Both the position numbers and the translations under genes were made by a program. The notes beneath the pieces are model-generated. The model worked only from the letters and a program-made list of their open reading frames with translations, made no database searches and had not been told where the DNA came from. This document shows, one piece after another, positions 28,436 to 36,884 of a stretch of 64,000 nt of DNA. Origin of the DNA: Hansschlegelia zhihuaiae (GTDB taxonomy: Bacteria > Pseudomonadota > Alphaproteobacteria > Rhizobiales > Methylopilaceae); assembly GCF_004103825.1 (NCBI RefSeq), contig NZ_RYFI01000010.1, positions 118,788-182,787 of the forward strand, read 5' to 3'. The stretch's first letter is position 1. Every line of letters begins with the position of its first letter.

Positions 28436-29149
28436 ATGGTCGGGGACGCCGGCGCTCTGACCTTTGCCGGCGGCTTTCTGATGGGGCTTGCCAGCAGCCT
28501 CCATTGCGCTTCGATGTGCGGCGGCGTCGCCTCCGCTATGATGTTCTCGTTTGCGGCCTCTGACACTGCCGGAGCCCGACAGCTGGCGCTGGGGCTCACG
28601 CAAGCTGGCCGGGCGGCAGGCTATGTCCTCGCCGGCGGAGCCACGGCGACAATCGGCGCGCCGGTGATCTCGGCCCTGGACCATGCCGGCGGCCTGATCG
28701 CTCTTCGCTGGGCCTCCGCCGCGATGCTTGCCTGGATCGGATTGGCGACGCTCGGGCTCGTTCCGCCATTGCGGGTCCTGCACGGCTTCGCCGCGCGTCT
28801 CAGGCTCCCGACTTCCTATGTCGCCGGCGCGCCGGGCATCGTCATCTGGGCGCCGTTCCTGAGCGGCCTCGGCTGGAGTTTCACGCCATGCCCCATGGTG
28901 CTGGCGGCATTGGTCTACGCAGGCCTCAGCGGAACCAGCCTCTCGGGCATGCAGGTGATGGCGGGATTCGCGCTCGGCACAATGCCGGCCGTCGTCGCGT
29001 GCGCGCTGGGAATGGACCGGCTGCGGAGCGCCGCTCGGCGCCCCGCGGCGCGGATATCCGTAGGTCTTGGCCTCGTCGGGCTTGGGCTCGCCAGCGCGGC
29101 GGCGCCGCTGTCTGGCGGCATTCTCGGCCTGTGCCTCACGTCGTTCTGA
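28436..29149 (+). CDS. UreH/DsbD-like membrane protein (sulfite exporter TauE/SafE-like), cbb3-linked
   Basis: 237 residues, about six membrane helices. The start region SSLHCASMCGGV holds a His and two Cys, the mark of the UreH/DsbD_2-type family often found with cbb3 oxidase and copper genes; a second pair-like WSFTPCPMVL lies near residue 147. Its ribosome site overlaps the ccoP stop (TAGGAG), so it is the fifth gene of the operon. A role in copper or thiol handling during oxidase assembly is likely but inferred from context. Confidence 0.82.
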   Translation: MVGDAGALTFAGGFLMGLASSLHCASMCGGVASAMMFSFAASDTAGARQLALGLTQAGRAAGYVLAGGATATIGAPVISALDHAGGLIALRWASAAMLAWIGLATLGLVPPLRVLHGFAARLRLPTSYVAGAPGIVIWAPFLSGLGWSFTPCPMVLAALVYAGLSGTSLSGMQVMAGFALGTMPAVVACALGMDRLRSAARRPAARISVGLGLVGLGLASAAAPLSGGILGLCLTSF

Positions 29150-29200
29150 GCGATTTTCCGAACGCGCATCCGCATTCCTTCTCGGTGCGCCGCAATGTCT

Positions 29201-29214
29201 TTGATCTGGATCAA
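29201..29214 (+). promoter_or_regulatory. FNR/FixK operator (perfect) of fnrN
   Basis: TTGATCTGGATCAA, exact consensus. Centre 74 bases before the fnrN start; predicted leader about 32 bases. Suggests autoregulation or cross-regulation. Confidence 0.85.
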
Positions 29215-29280
29215 ACCGCCAACCCGTCATTGATCTACGAGAAACCAAGACCGTCTATCGGTCGGCCTTCGGGAAGAGCC

Positions 29281-30051
29281 ATGGCGGACCTCAACGACGT
29301 CGACGCGACGGGCAGTCCTTGCAGCGGTGAAGCACGAGTTCTCGGCCAGACCCGCTGCCGCGCCGCCCAGGCGGCTTCCTGCGATAGTTGTGGCGTCAAG
29401 GACGTCAGTGTGTGCTCGGCGCTCGAGGCTGTCGAACTCGAGGCTTTCAACGCACTTTCCGAAAAGGTGATCTTCCGTTCCAAGGAGACATTGTTTCTCC
29501 AAGGCGACGACGCTCGCGCGGTCTACAACGTCACTTGCGGAACGCTGCGGCTCTACAAGCTATTGCCGGACGGACGCCGCCAGATCGTCGGCTTCCTCTT
29601 GCCTGGGGACTTCGTCGGATTGTCTCTCAGCGAGCGCTACGGGTTCTCCGCTGACGCGATCGATCAGGTTTCGGCCTGTCGCTTCGACCGAGGCGACTTC
29701 ATCGACTTCGTCGATCGCAATCCCCATCTCTTGCGCCGTCTTCACCAAGCCGCGACGCATGAACTGACCCTCGCCCAGGATCATATGGTTCTTCTCGGGC
29801 GCCGCGCGGCCGAGGAGAAGGTCGCCGCGTTCCTCTTGGCGATGCGCGGAAGATTGCGCCGCCTTGGCGGCAGCGCCGTCACCATCCCGTTGGCGATGAC
29901 GCGGCAGGATCTAGCCGATCACCTTGGCCTTACGCTCGAGACCGTCAGTCGGGTGGTGTCGAAGCTTGCCCGGGAAAAGACCATTCTCGTCGTTCCCGAC
30001 GGACTGAGGATCATGGACGCCGGACGCCTGGAGCAGATCGGCGCCAGCTGA
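29281..30051 (+). CDS. fnrN: FNR-type oxygen-sensing transcription regulator (FnrN-like) 1
   Basis: 256 residues from ATG 29281 after GGGAAGAG. N-terminal cysteines C34-x2-C37-x7-C45 and C133 match the four ligands of the FNR 4Fe-4S cluster. cAMP-domain-like barrel (RRQIVGFLLPGDFVGLS), dimer helix, and a C-terminal helix-turn-helix LADHLGLTLETVSRVVSKL whose E-SR recognition pattern fits TTGA-N6-TCAA sites. It should bind DNA only without oxygen. Its paralogue is at 46939-47727. It overlaps the convergent gene 29911-30321 at the 3' end. Confidence 0.95.
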   Translation: MADLNDVDATGSPCSGEARVLGQTRCRAAQAASCDSCGVKDVSVCSALEAVELEAFNALSEKVIFRSKETLFLQGDDARAVYNVTCGTLRLYKLLPDGRRQIVGFLLPGDFVGLSLSERYGFSADAIDQVSACRFDRGDFIDFVDRNPHLLRRLHQAATHELTLAQDHMVLLGRRAAEEKVAAFLLAMRGRLRRLGGSAVTIPLAMTRQDLADHLGLTLETVSRVVSKLAREKTILVVPDGLRIMDAGRLEQIGAS

Positions 30052-30321
30052 TCGAACGGACGCCCCCTCGATGTCGAGAGGCTCGGGCCTGCAGTTCGCG
30101 CAGGCTTCGTCCGCCTTGCCGGCGGCCGCTTGCTGCTCTTCGATCGAAATGAGGTGCCTCAGCGCGGAGTCCGCCACGACGCCGATCCTGTCGTTGACGA
30201 TGACGACTCCGCCCTGGCAATAGCGCTTCATGCTGTCCGCTGCAGCCTGAGCCTCCTTCGCCGTGTTCACGACGACGGCGAAGTGCCTGGCGTGCTCGCC
30301 CCAACCGACCCGATAGGCCAT
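29911..30321 (-). CDS. Small protein of unknown function, convergent with fnrN
   Basis: 136 residues from an ATG with AAAGGAAC upstream. The first 75 residues look like a genuine compact domain (YRVGWGEHARHFAVVVNTAK, then SMKRYCQGGVVIVNDRIGVV and LRHLISIEEQQA); the remainder holds CANC and then runs 141 bases antisense into fnrN, so the true coding part may end early or the C terminus may be unconserved. A degenerate FNR-type site (30389-30402) lies 74 bases upstream. No family recognised. Confidence 0.6.
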   Translation of the reverse strand: MAYRVGWGEHARHFAVVVNTAKEAQAAADSMKRYCQGGVVIVNDRIGVVADSALRHLISIEEQQAAAGKADEACANCRPEPLDIEGASVRSAGADLLQASGVHDPQSVGNDENGLFPGKLRHHPTDGLERKAKVIG

Positions 30322-30374
30322 GATCTGTTCCTTTGACGATGCAGACGGTCCGGCTTCACAAAGCCAACATGTCC

Positions 30375-30395
30375 GTCTCAAGACCGCCTTGAGAC
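30375..30395. terminator. Perfect 8-bp hairpin after ompW-like gene
   Basis: GTCTCAAG-ACCGC-CTTGAGAC directly after the stop codon of the ompW-like gene (minus strand). No T-run follows, so termination is uncertain; the right arm overlaps the degenerate FNR-type site. Confidence 0.5.
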
Positions 30396-30402
30396 AGATC
30401 AG
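30389..30402 (-). promoter_or_regulatory. Degenerate FNR/FixK-like site
   Basis: TTGAGACAGATCAG: TGA-N6-TCA core intact, one mismatch in each half. The centre-to-start distance (74) fits the gene at 30321. Confidence 0.4.
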
Positions 30403-31067
30403 AACTTGTAGGCGACGCCGGCGCCGACGATCCAGGGGCTGATCTTGGCGCGACCGGAAACGTCGGCTCCGCCGGCCACGAGATCGATCTTCGGCTTCAT
30501 GCGCACATATTTCAGATCGACGTTCACGCCCCAGTGCTCGTTGAGCATGTAGTCGAACCCGACCTGGGCGGCCGGGCCGAACGAGTTCTTCAGCTTCAGG
30601 CGTGTCACCGCGCCTCCCGCGGCGTCCTCGCGGAAGTAGATCGAATAGTTCAGCCCGACGCCCGCATAGGGTCGGAAGGCGCCGAAATTCGTGAAATGGT
30701 ACTGCGCCATCACGGTCGCGGGCAGCACCCACACGTCTCCGACAGCCACGCCCGCGAGAGCTCCGCGCCCGCTGATCTTGTGTTTTGAGAAGCAGCAGAT
30801 CGTTTCGATCGCGATGTTCGGCGTGAAGAAATAGCTGACGTCGATTTCGGGAACGACGCGGTCCGAGACATGCGCGCTGCCCGGAACGTTGAACTTCGCC
30901 GACGAATTCGGAAGGATTCCGATTGCGCGAACGCGGAGCATCCAAGGATTGAAATCGGCGGGCGCCGCGGCGACTGCCGGCGTCTCGGAGGGAATGTCAG
31001 CCGCGGCGGCGGGCGTCGCTGTCACTGCCGCGAGGACCGAAAGGGTCCCGGCTATCAAAACTTTCAT
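30399..31067 (-). CDS. ompW: OmpW-family outer-membrane protein
   Basis: 222 residues. Signal peptide to about residue 23 (TPAAAA), then an eight-stranded barrel with OmpW text: WMLRVRAIGILP, VVPEIDVSYFFTPNIAIE, PATVMAQYHF, FRPYAGVGLNYS, GVNVDLKYVRM and a final aromatic residue (GVAYKF). OmpW forms a narrow channel for small hydrophobic compounds and is oxygen-regulated in enterics. The box 31141-31154 upstream fits FNR-type control. Confidence 0.92.
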   Translation of the reverse strand: MKVLIAGTLSVLAAVTATPAAAADIPSETPAVAAAPADFNPWMLRVRAIGILPNSSAKFNVPGSAHVSDRVVPEIDVSYFFTPNIAIETICCFSKHKISGRGALAGVAVGDVWVLPATVMAQYHFTNFGAFRPYAGVGLNYSIYFREDAAGGAVTRLKLKNSFGPAAQVGFDYMLNEHWGVNVDLKYVRMKPKIDLVAGGADVSGRAKISPWIVGAGVAYKF

Positions 31068-31140
31068 CGAAGGCTCCCCGAAAAATCACATCGCTTGGAA
31101 AGCGGCAAAGTAACTCTCGGGGCGCCGGCGAGCCGGCGCG

Positions 31141-31154
31141 TTGATACAGGTCAA
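31141..31154 (-). promoter_or_regulatory. FNR/FixK-like operator of ompW-like gene
   Basis: TTGATACAGGTCAA fits the consensus. Centre 80 bases before the start at 31067; predicted leader about 39 bases. Confidence 0.75.
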
Positions 31155-31306
31155 GCCCAGCGCGGCAGGTGAGTGAGCCGGTCGGCGTTCAGCGGAGACG
31201 CTCTTCGGCGGCGTTCGGCGGGTCCGGTCTCCGCCAGACCTTCTGACGCGCTTTCAGCAGGCCTCATGGCGGGGCGGTCAGCGGGACGCAAAAATGACGC
31301 TGAATT

Positions 31307-31320
31307 TTGATCGGAATCAA
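31307..31320 (+). promoter_or_regulatory. FNR/FixK operator (perfect) of Usp/synthetase operon
   Basis: TTGATCGGAATCAA, exact halves. Centre 66 bases before the Usp start at 31380; predicted leader about 25 bases. Confidence 0.85.
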
Positions 31321-31379
31321 AGCGTTTCATGGGACGTCCGCGAATCCTGCGCACTGCATCTTTTGAGGAGGAGCGCCGC

Positions 31380-32219
31380 ATGAGCACGACCCAGACTGGC
31401 GGTGGTTTCGCCAGCATTCTCACGCACTTTGATCTCACTCCCCAGTCGGAAGCGCGTGGCAGGCTTGCGGTGCAGCTAGCCGAACAGCACGGTGCGCATT
31501 TCATCGGCGCCGCGGCGGAGCAGCAATTGCTTGAGGTCTACAACGACATGACGGTCAACGTTTCGGCGACCGTGTCGGACGAGGAGCGGGCCCGCGTAGA
31601 AGGAGACCTGAAAGCAGTCCGCCGCATTTTCGACGCCGTCGTCGGCGCCCGCAACGATGTCGAATGGCGGTCCTGCGTCACCGATCCAGAACGATTTCTG
31701 ATCGAGCAGGCGCGCGCCGCGGATCTCGTGGTGATCGGTCGACGCTCGACCTACGACGCCCGGGACGGAACGCTCGGCGTCCGCCCCGGAAATATCGTTC
31801 TGGAGTGCGGCCGGCCGATCCTCGTCGTTCCGCCTGAGAAGGATTATCTCGCGGCTCACAAGGTCTTGGTCGCGTGGAAGGACACGCGCGAGGCCCGGCG
31901 CGCGCTGCGTGACGCCCTGCCGATCCTGAGACAGGCGAACGAGGTCGTCGTCATGACGGCCGCTCCCGCCTACCGCGACGCCGGCGCGGAAGACGTCTCC
32001 ATCTGGCTGGACCGGCATGGCGTGCGGTCCCGGGTTTCGGTCCACACCGGAGAGGTCGCGAACGTCGCCGCCCAATTGATCGACGTCGCCGACGATATCG
32101 GCGCGGATCTCATCGTCTCCGGCGCCTATGGCCACAGCCGGACCCGCGAATGGTTCTTCGGCGGCGCGACGCGCGACCTCCTGGAGAACTCGAAGCACTG
32201 CCTGTTCATGTCCCATTGA
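31380..32219 (+). CDS. Universal stress protein, tandem UspA domains
   Basis: 279 residues from the ATG after GAGGAGGAGCGCCGC. Two UspA folds; the second ends SGAYGHSRTREWFFGGATRDL, giving the G-x2-G-x9-G nucleotide-binding pattern. Paralogue of the Usp at 7247-8089, with which it shares long identical stretches (ERFLIEQARAAD; AWKDTREARRA). One base separates its stop from the start of the acyl-CoA synthetase/GNAT gene, so the two are co-translated and may be enzyme and substrate. Confidence 0.93.
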   Translation: MSTTQTGGGFASILTHFDLTPQSEARGRLAVQLAEQHGAHFIGAAAEQQLLEVYNDMTVNVSATVSDEERARVEGDLKAVRRIFDAVVGARNDVEWRSCVTDPERFLIEQARAADLVVIGRRSTYDARDGTLGVRPGNIVLECGRPILVVPPEKDYLAAHKVLVAWKDTREARRALRDALPILRQANEVVVMTAAPAYRDAGAEDVSIWLDRHGVRSRVSVHTGEVANVAAQLIDVADDIGADLIVSGAYGHSRTREWFFGGATRDLLENSKHCLFMSH

Positions 32220-32220
32220 G

Positions 32221-34923
32221 ATGAGCAGCTTCGGTCTGGACCGGCTGTTCCAGCCGACCTCCGTCGCGGTGGTGGGGGCCAGCGACCGGGCCGGCTCGTT
32301 GGGCCGGTCCGTCATGGCGAATCTGGTCGGCGGCGGCTTCGCGGGGCGGATCGCTCCCGTCAACCCTAGGCGAGCGACCGTCGGCGGTCTGAAGGCGTGC
32401 TCGTCCCTTCGTGACCTTGCGGGACCGATCGACCTCGCCGTCGTCTGCACGCCGCCGACCGCGGTCCCGTCCGTGATCGAGGACGCCGCAGCGATCCACG
32501 CCGGCGCCGCGCTGATCCTGACCGCCGGCGTTTCCCGCGGCTCTGGATCGCAGTCCGAGGTCATCCTGGACATCGCTCGCCACCATGGATTGCGGCTGAT
32601 CGGACCGAACTCCTTCGGCTTGCTCGCGCCGCACGCCGCATTGAATGCGAGCTTCGCCGCAGGACCGGCCGCGAAAGGCGACCTGGCGCTCATCAGTCAG
32701 TCCGGCGCCGTGGCCGCGGCCTTAGTGGGCTGGGGGTCTCGGCGAGCGCTTGGATTTTCGGCCGTCGTCTCGCTTGGCGACGCCCTCGACGTCGATGTCG
32801 CCGACTGCCTCGATCACTTCGCGGGCGACCGGCGGTCGCGCGCCATCCTGCTCTATGTCGAGGCCATCACGGACGCCAAAAAATTCATGTCAGCGGCCCG
32901 CGCGGCGGCCAGGGTCAAGCCTGTGGTGGTGGTTAAGGGCGGCCGGCACGCCGCGGGCGCAAGGGCGGCCGCCACCCATACGGGCGCGCTGGCGGGCGCC
33001 GACGAGGTCTATGAAGCGGCGTTCCGGCGGGCCGGACTGCTTCGGGTGCTCGATCTCGACCAGCTCTTCGCCGCTGCTGAAGTACTCGGACGACGCCAAT
33101 GGGATCGCGGCGATCGACTTGCGATCCTGACCAACGGCGGCGGCGTCGGCGTGCTGGCCGTGGACCGCCATCTCGACATGGGAGGAAAGCTCGCGGCGCT
33201 CTCGACCGAGACGCTTGCCTCGCTCGATAAGGCGCTCCCTGCCACCTGGTCGCGCGCCAACCCCGTCGACATTATCGGCGACGCCGACGCCCAGCGTTTT
33301 TCAAGCGCGATCGAGATCCTGCTCGCGGCTCATGAAGTCGACGCCATCGTGGCCCTCGAGGCGCCTACCGCGCTGGCCGCCGCCGAGACGACCGCAAAAT
33401 CGGTCGTCGCCGCAGTCGAGGCGTCAAAGTCTCGCGCCATGCCAGTCAAACCCGTGCTGGCCTCGTGGCTCGGGGCAGGGCCGGACATCCAGAAGATCTT
33501 CGCCGAAGCAAAGATCCCTCATTTCGAAACCGAGAGCGACGCAATCGCGGCGTTCGATTACCTGACACGGCACCGCAGAGCGCAGGCCGCGCTTCACGCG
33601 ACGCCGACCGCGGCGCCCTTCGATCAACGACCTTACGTCGAAGCAATCCAGCGCATGATCCGCTCGGCGTTGGCCGAGGGCCGCGCCTGGCTGGATCCGG
33701 TCGAAGCGGCCAGCCTGTTGAAGGCGTTTCGCATCCCGATGGTCGAGTCGGTGGAGGCCTCCACGGCCGGCGAAGCGGCGGTCGCGGCGCGTCAGCTGTT
33801 GCTCAACGCTGAGGCCGTCGCCTTGAAGATCCGATCCCGCCTGATCGTTCACAAATCCGACGTTGGCGGGGTATGCCTCGATCTGAAAACTCCGGCCCAG
33901 GTCGAGCTGGCCGCAACCGATATGCTGGCGCGCGTCCGTCTGGCTTGTCCCGAGGTCAATGACGCAGGCTTCCTGCTGCAGCCCATGGTTCGCCGCGGCG
34001 AAGCGCGCGAGCTCATCGCGGGCCTTTCCGACGACCCGACATTCGGCCCGGTCATTCTGTTCGGCCGCGGCGGCGTGGGGGTCGAGGTTTATCGCGACAC
34101 CGCGCTGGGACTGCCTCCGCTCGACCAGCCGCTCGCCGCCGACCTGATCGACCAAACCGAAGTGGGTCGGACGCTCGCCGCCTATCGCGACGTGCCGGCC
34201 GCCGACCGCAAAGCCGTGGAATCCGTGCTTGTCGCGCTTGGCGAGATCGCTTCGGCCCTGCCCGAGGTGCGCTCCATCGATCTGAACCCGCTGCTGGCCG
34301 ACGCCGGCGGCGTTCTTGCCGTCGACGCTCGCATCGCGATCGCTGGCTCGGACGCGTCGCGGATGGTCATCCGGCCCTATCCTTTGCATTGGACCCGAAC
34401 GCTCAAGACGCTCGCCGGCGATTCCTACGTCGCGCGCCCGTTGAGGGCCGAGGACGAGGTCCTGATCGGGCGGCTTCTTGCAGCCGTCGAGCCCGACGAC
34501 CTGCGAATGAGGTTCTTCGCGCCGGTGCGCCACCTCGAGCACGGATTTCTGACGCGGCTCGTCCATCTCGACTATGCCCGGGCGATCGCCTTTGTCGCGC
34601 TCGCCGCCGACGGGGAGGCGGCGGGCGTCGTGCGTCTGCACTGCGACGCCGATCACAAGGCCGGCGAGTTCGCCATTCTCGTCCGGAGCGACCTGAAGGG
34701 GCGCGGCGTCGGTTGGGCGCTGATGCAGCTGATGCTGGAATGGGCGCGATCCGAGAACATCGCGACGGTGTGGGGCGACGTCCTGAAGGCCAACGTCGAG
34801 ATGTCCGCGATGTGCCGGGAGCTTGGGTTTGTCGCGATCGCCGGAGGAGACGACGAGGCGACGACCTTCTCGGTCGACATTCGTGCGCTGGATATGGCGA
34901 GCGCCGCCGAAGCGGCGGCCTGA
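32221..34923 (+). CDS. Fused ADP-forming acyl-CoA synthetase / GNAT acetyltransferase
   Basis: 900 residues. Domains in order: CoA-binding (SVAVVGASDRAGSLG, residues 14-28), succinyl-CoA-ligase-like flavodoxin domains (LISQSGAVAAA; TNGGGVGVLAVD), ATP-grasp (ALKIRSRLIVHKSDVGGV, about 530-550; FGRGGVGVEVYRD) and a C-terminal GNAT domain (RSDLKGRGVGWALMQLMLE, about 820-840). Relatives include Pat/PatZ-type protein lysine acetyltransferases and ADP-forming acetate-CoA ligases. Only CoA and nucleotide sites can be seen; whether the synthetase part is active is undetermined. Coupled to the Usp upstream. Confidence 0.9.
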   Translation: MSSFGLDRLFQPTSVAVVGASDRAGSLGRSVMANLVGGGFAGRIAPVNPRRATVGGLKACSSLRDLAGPIDLAVVCTPPTAVPSVIEDAAAIHAGAALILTAGVSRGSGSQSEVILDIARHHGLRLIGPNSFGLLAPHAALNASFAAGPAAKGDLALISQSGAVAAALVGWGSRRALGFSAVVSLGDALDVDVADCLDHFAGDRRSRAILLYVEAITDAKKFMSAARAAARVKPVVVVKGGRHAAGARAAATHTGALAGADEVYEAAFRRAGLLRVLDLDQLFAAAEVLGRRQWDRGDRLAILTNGGGVGVLAVDRHLDMGGKLAALSTETLASLDKALPATWSRANPVDIIGDADAQRFSSAIEILLAAHEVDAIVALEAPTALAAAETTAKSVVAAVEASKSRAMPVKPVLASWLGAGPDIQKIFAEAKIPHFETESDAIAAFDYLTRHRRAQAALHATPTAAPFDQRPYVEAIQRMIRSALAEGRAWLDPVEAASLLKAFRIPMVESVEASTAGEAAVAARQLLLNAEAVALKIRSRLIVHKSDVGGVCLDLKTPAQVELAATDMLARVRLACPEVNDAGFLLQPMVRRGEARELIAGLSDDPTFGPVILFGRGGVGVEVYRDTALGLPPLDQPLAADLIDQTEVGRTLAAYRDVPAADRKAVESVLVALGEIASALPEVRSIDLNPLLADAGGVLAVDARIAIAGSDASRMVIRPYPLHWTRTLKTLAGDSYVARPLRAEDEVLIGRLLAAVEPDDLRMRFFAPVRHLEHGFLTRLVHLDYARAIAFVALAADGEAAGVVRLHCDADHKAGEFAILVRSDLKGRGVGWALMQLMLEWARSENIATVWGDVLKANVEMSAMCRELGFVAIAGGDDEATTFSVDIRALDMASAAEAAA

Positions 34924-34943
34924 GGTCTGACGCGCTCGCGGCT

Positions 34944-35645
34944 TCAGGCCGCCGACGCCTCCGAAGTCCGTGCCGAAGACCCGTCCGCGCCGCTCGCAAT
35001 TCTTGTCAGAAGTTCGATCTGCTCCTGCTGCTTTTTGAGCAGCGCGACAAGGTGCTCATCGCGCATGCGGTCGAGCTTGTCGTGCAATCCCATGATCTCG
35101 ATCTCGGCCTTCAGATTCACCTCATAATCGAGGGCTGCGTTCTGACGATCCTTCGCGGCCTGACGGTTCTGGCTCATCATGATCACCGGAGCCTGGATCG
35201 CCGCCAGCATCGAAAGCAGCAGGTTTAGAAAGATGAACGGGTAGGGGTCGAAAGGCCGCGCGAGAGCGAGGACGTTAAGCCCGGTCCAACAAAGGAGGCT
35301 CGCTCCGAAGCCGATGATGAAGCCCCACGACCCGCCGACCGCCGCGACGCGGTCGGCCAACTTCTGACCGAATGTAAGCTCATCGGCGCCGTGGTCCGGG
35401 TGTCTCGTGATGACGCGTCGTGCGGCCGCGTGACGAAGCACGCGTGTCTCGGCCTCGCGCAACGTGCGCGGATGACCGCCGAACCACCGGTGAGCCGCGG
35501 CCGTGACGAAACTGGCATGTTCGTCATCGGGCGGACAGTCGGAGGCCTTCATCTTCAGGCCGACATGCTGGAAGAAGTGAAGCGGCGTCGTGCGCGCCTC
35601 CTCGTCGGGCGGCGTTGCGGCCTCACTTCGTTTCACGGAGCTCAA
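34944..35645 (-). CDS. DUF1003 membrane protein
   Basis: Up to 233 residues. DUF1003 pattern: FGQKLADRVAAVGGSWGFI, two membrane helices (about residues 108-150) with DPYPFIFLNLLLSMLAAIQAP, then MMSQNRQAAKDR and a coiled-coil tail. The start is uncertain: TTG at 35645 or GTG at 35636 overlap the end of cydX, while ATG at 35552 gives 202 residues and keeps the whole domain. It follows cydX on the same strand, so it may be the last gene of the cyd operon. Function unknown. Confidence 0.85.
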   Translation of the reverse strand: MSSVKRSEAATPPDEEARTTPLHFFQHVGLKMKASDCPPDDEHASFVTAAAHRWFGGHPRTLREAETRVLRHAAARRVITRHPDHGADELTFGQKLADRVAAVGGSWGFIIGFGASLLCWTGLNVLALARPFDPYPFIFLNLLLSMLAAIQAPVIMMSQNRQAAKDRQNAALDYEVNLKAEIEIMGLHDKLDRMRDEHLVALLKKQQEQIELLTRIASGADGSSARTSEASAA

Positions 35646-35715
35646 GCCACATCGCGTTGAGGACAGCGAAGGCGCTGGCGAGGCCGAGGCCCAGAATCCA
35701 GGCGAAGTACCACAT
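35623..35715 (-). CDS. cydX: Cytochrome bd small subunit CydX
   Basis: 30 residues: MWYFAWILGLGLA, then a membrane helix and LNAMWLELRE. The N-terminal M-W-YF-W-LG pattern is the CydX/CbdX signature. It stabilises the haems of CydAB. Its ATG lies 11 bases after the cydB stop. Confidence 0.92.
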   Translation of the reverse strand: MWYFAWILGLGLASAFAVLNAMWLELRETK

Positions 35716-35726
35716 GACGCGTCCTC

Positions 35727-36866
35727 TCAGTAGGAGCTCGTGTCGCTTCGGATCGCGGCGAGCGTCACTCGGCCGCGCAGCACCCTGTAGGCCCAGGCCG
35801 TGTAGGCGACGATGATCGGCAGAAAGATCACGACCGCGACCAGCATGATCCCGAGCGTCAGTTCGCTCGAGGACGCGTCCCACACGGTCAGGCTCTGGTC
35901 GGGGGCGAGCGATGACGGCAGCAGGAACGGGAACAGGCTGACCCCCGCGGTCGCCACGACGCCCGCGACAGAGATCGCGCTCGCCACAAAGGCGGCCCCG
36001 TCTCGCCGATAGATCGTCAGCGTCCCGGCTATCGCGGCGCCTGCGAGCGCCGCCGCCGGCGCCGCCAACATCCAGAGATGGCGCGCATAGTTCGCGGAAA
36101 CGCCGCCGAGCCTGACTTCGACCGCCTTCAGCAGCGGGTTGGAAGGGCCCGACGTATCGATCGCGCCGACGATCCGATAGGTGTTGACGCCGAGCTCCAT
36201 GCAGACGCCGCCGACGATCATCGCGACGATCAGGATGAAAGCCGCCTGTCGGGCCGCGAAGGCCGCTCGGGACGCGACCGGCTCGTCGGACTTGAGGGCC
36301 AGATAGCAGCCTCCATGCATGATGAGCATGATCACGCTGACGAAACCGCAGAACAACGCAAACGGATTCAGGAGGCCGAGGAAACTGCCCTCGTAAGTCA
36401 TCCGGAGTTCGTCGTCGAAGCGGAACGGCGCGCCCTGGAGAGCGTTGCCGACCGCCACGCCGAAGATCAGCGCCGGCACGAAGCCGCCGGCGAACAGCGC
36501 CCAGTCCCAGAACGATCGCCACCGCTTATCGTGGATTTTCGAGCGGAACTTGAAGCCGACAGGTCGCAGGATAAGCGCGCACAGCACCACGAACATCGCG
36601 AGGTAGAAGCCTGAGAACGCCGCGGCGTAGAGCGCGGGCCAAGCCGCGAAGATCGCGCCCGCGCCGAGAACCAGCCAGACCTGATTGCCTTCCCAGACCG
36701 GCCCGACCGTGTTGATCACGATCCGCCGCTCACCGTCGCTGCGGGCGACGAAAGGCAGCAGCGTCGCCACGCCGAGATCGAAGCCGTCCATGACGGCGAA
36801 ACCGATCAGCAGCGCTCCGAGCAGCGCCCACCAGATGAGACGGAGCAATTCATAGTCGAACGGCAT
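35727..36866 (-). CDS. cydB: Cytochrome bd ubiquinol oxidase subunit II
   Basis: 379 residues, normal length, eight to nine helices. Text typical of CydB: LRLIWWALLGALLIGFAVMDGFDLGVATLLPF, then VGPVWEGNQVWL and the C-terminal PIIVAYTAWAYRV. Partner of CydA in the bd-type quinol oxidase, which reduces O2 with high affinity without proton pumping. 18 bases after cydA. Confidence 0.97.
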   Translation of the reverse strand: MPFDYELLRLIWWALLGALLIGFAVMDGFDLGVATLLPFVARSDGERRIVINTVGPVWEGNQVWLVLGAGAIFAAWPALYAAAFSGFYLAMFVVLCALILRPVGFKFRSKIHDKRWRSFWDWALFAGGFVPALIFGVAVGNALQGAPFRFDDELRMTYEGSFLGLLNPFALFCGFVSVIMLIMHGGCYLALKSDEPVASRAAFAARQAAFILIVAMIVGGVCMELGVNTYRIVGAIDTSGPSNPLLKAVEVRLGGVSANYARHLWMLAAPAAALAGAAIAGTLTIYRRDGAAFVASAISVAGVVATAGVSLFPFLLPSSLAPDQSLTVWDASSSELTLGIMLVAVVIFLPIIVAYTAWAYRVLRGRVTLAAIRSDTSSY

Positions 36867-36884
36867 GGGATGCGTCCTAAGGGC

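Larger units (their letters stand above)
31068..31379. other. Divergent regulatory region ompW / Usp
   Basis: 312 bases with two separate FNR-type boxes (31141-31154 and 31307-31320), one per direction, and a GC palindrome GCGCCGGC-GA-GCCGGCGC (31122-31139) between the first box and ompW. No gene seen. Confidence 0.6.
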
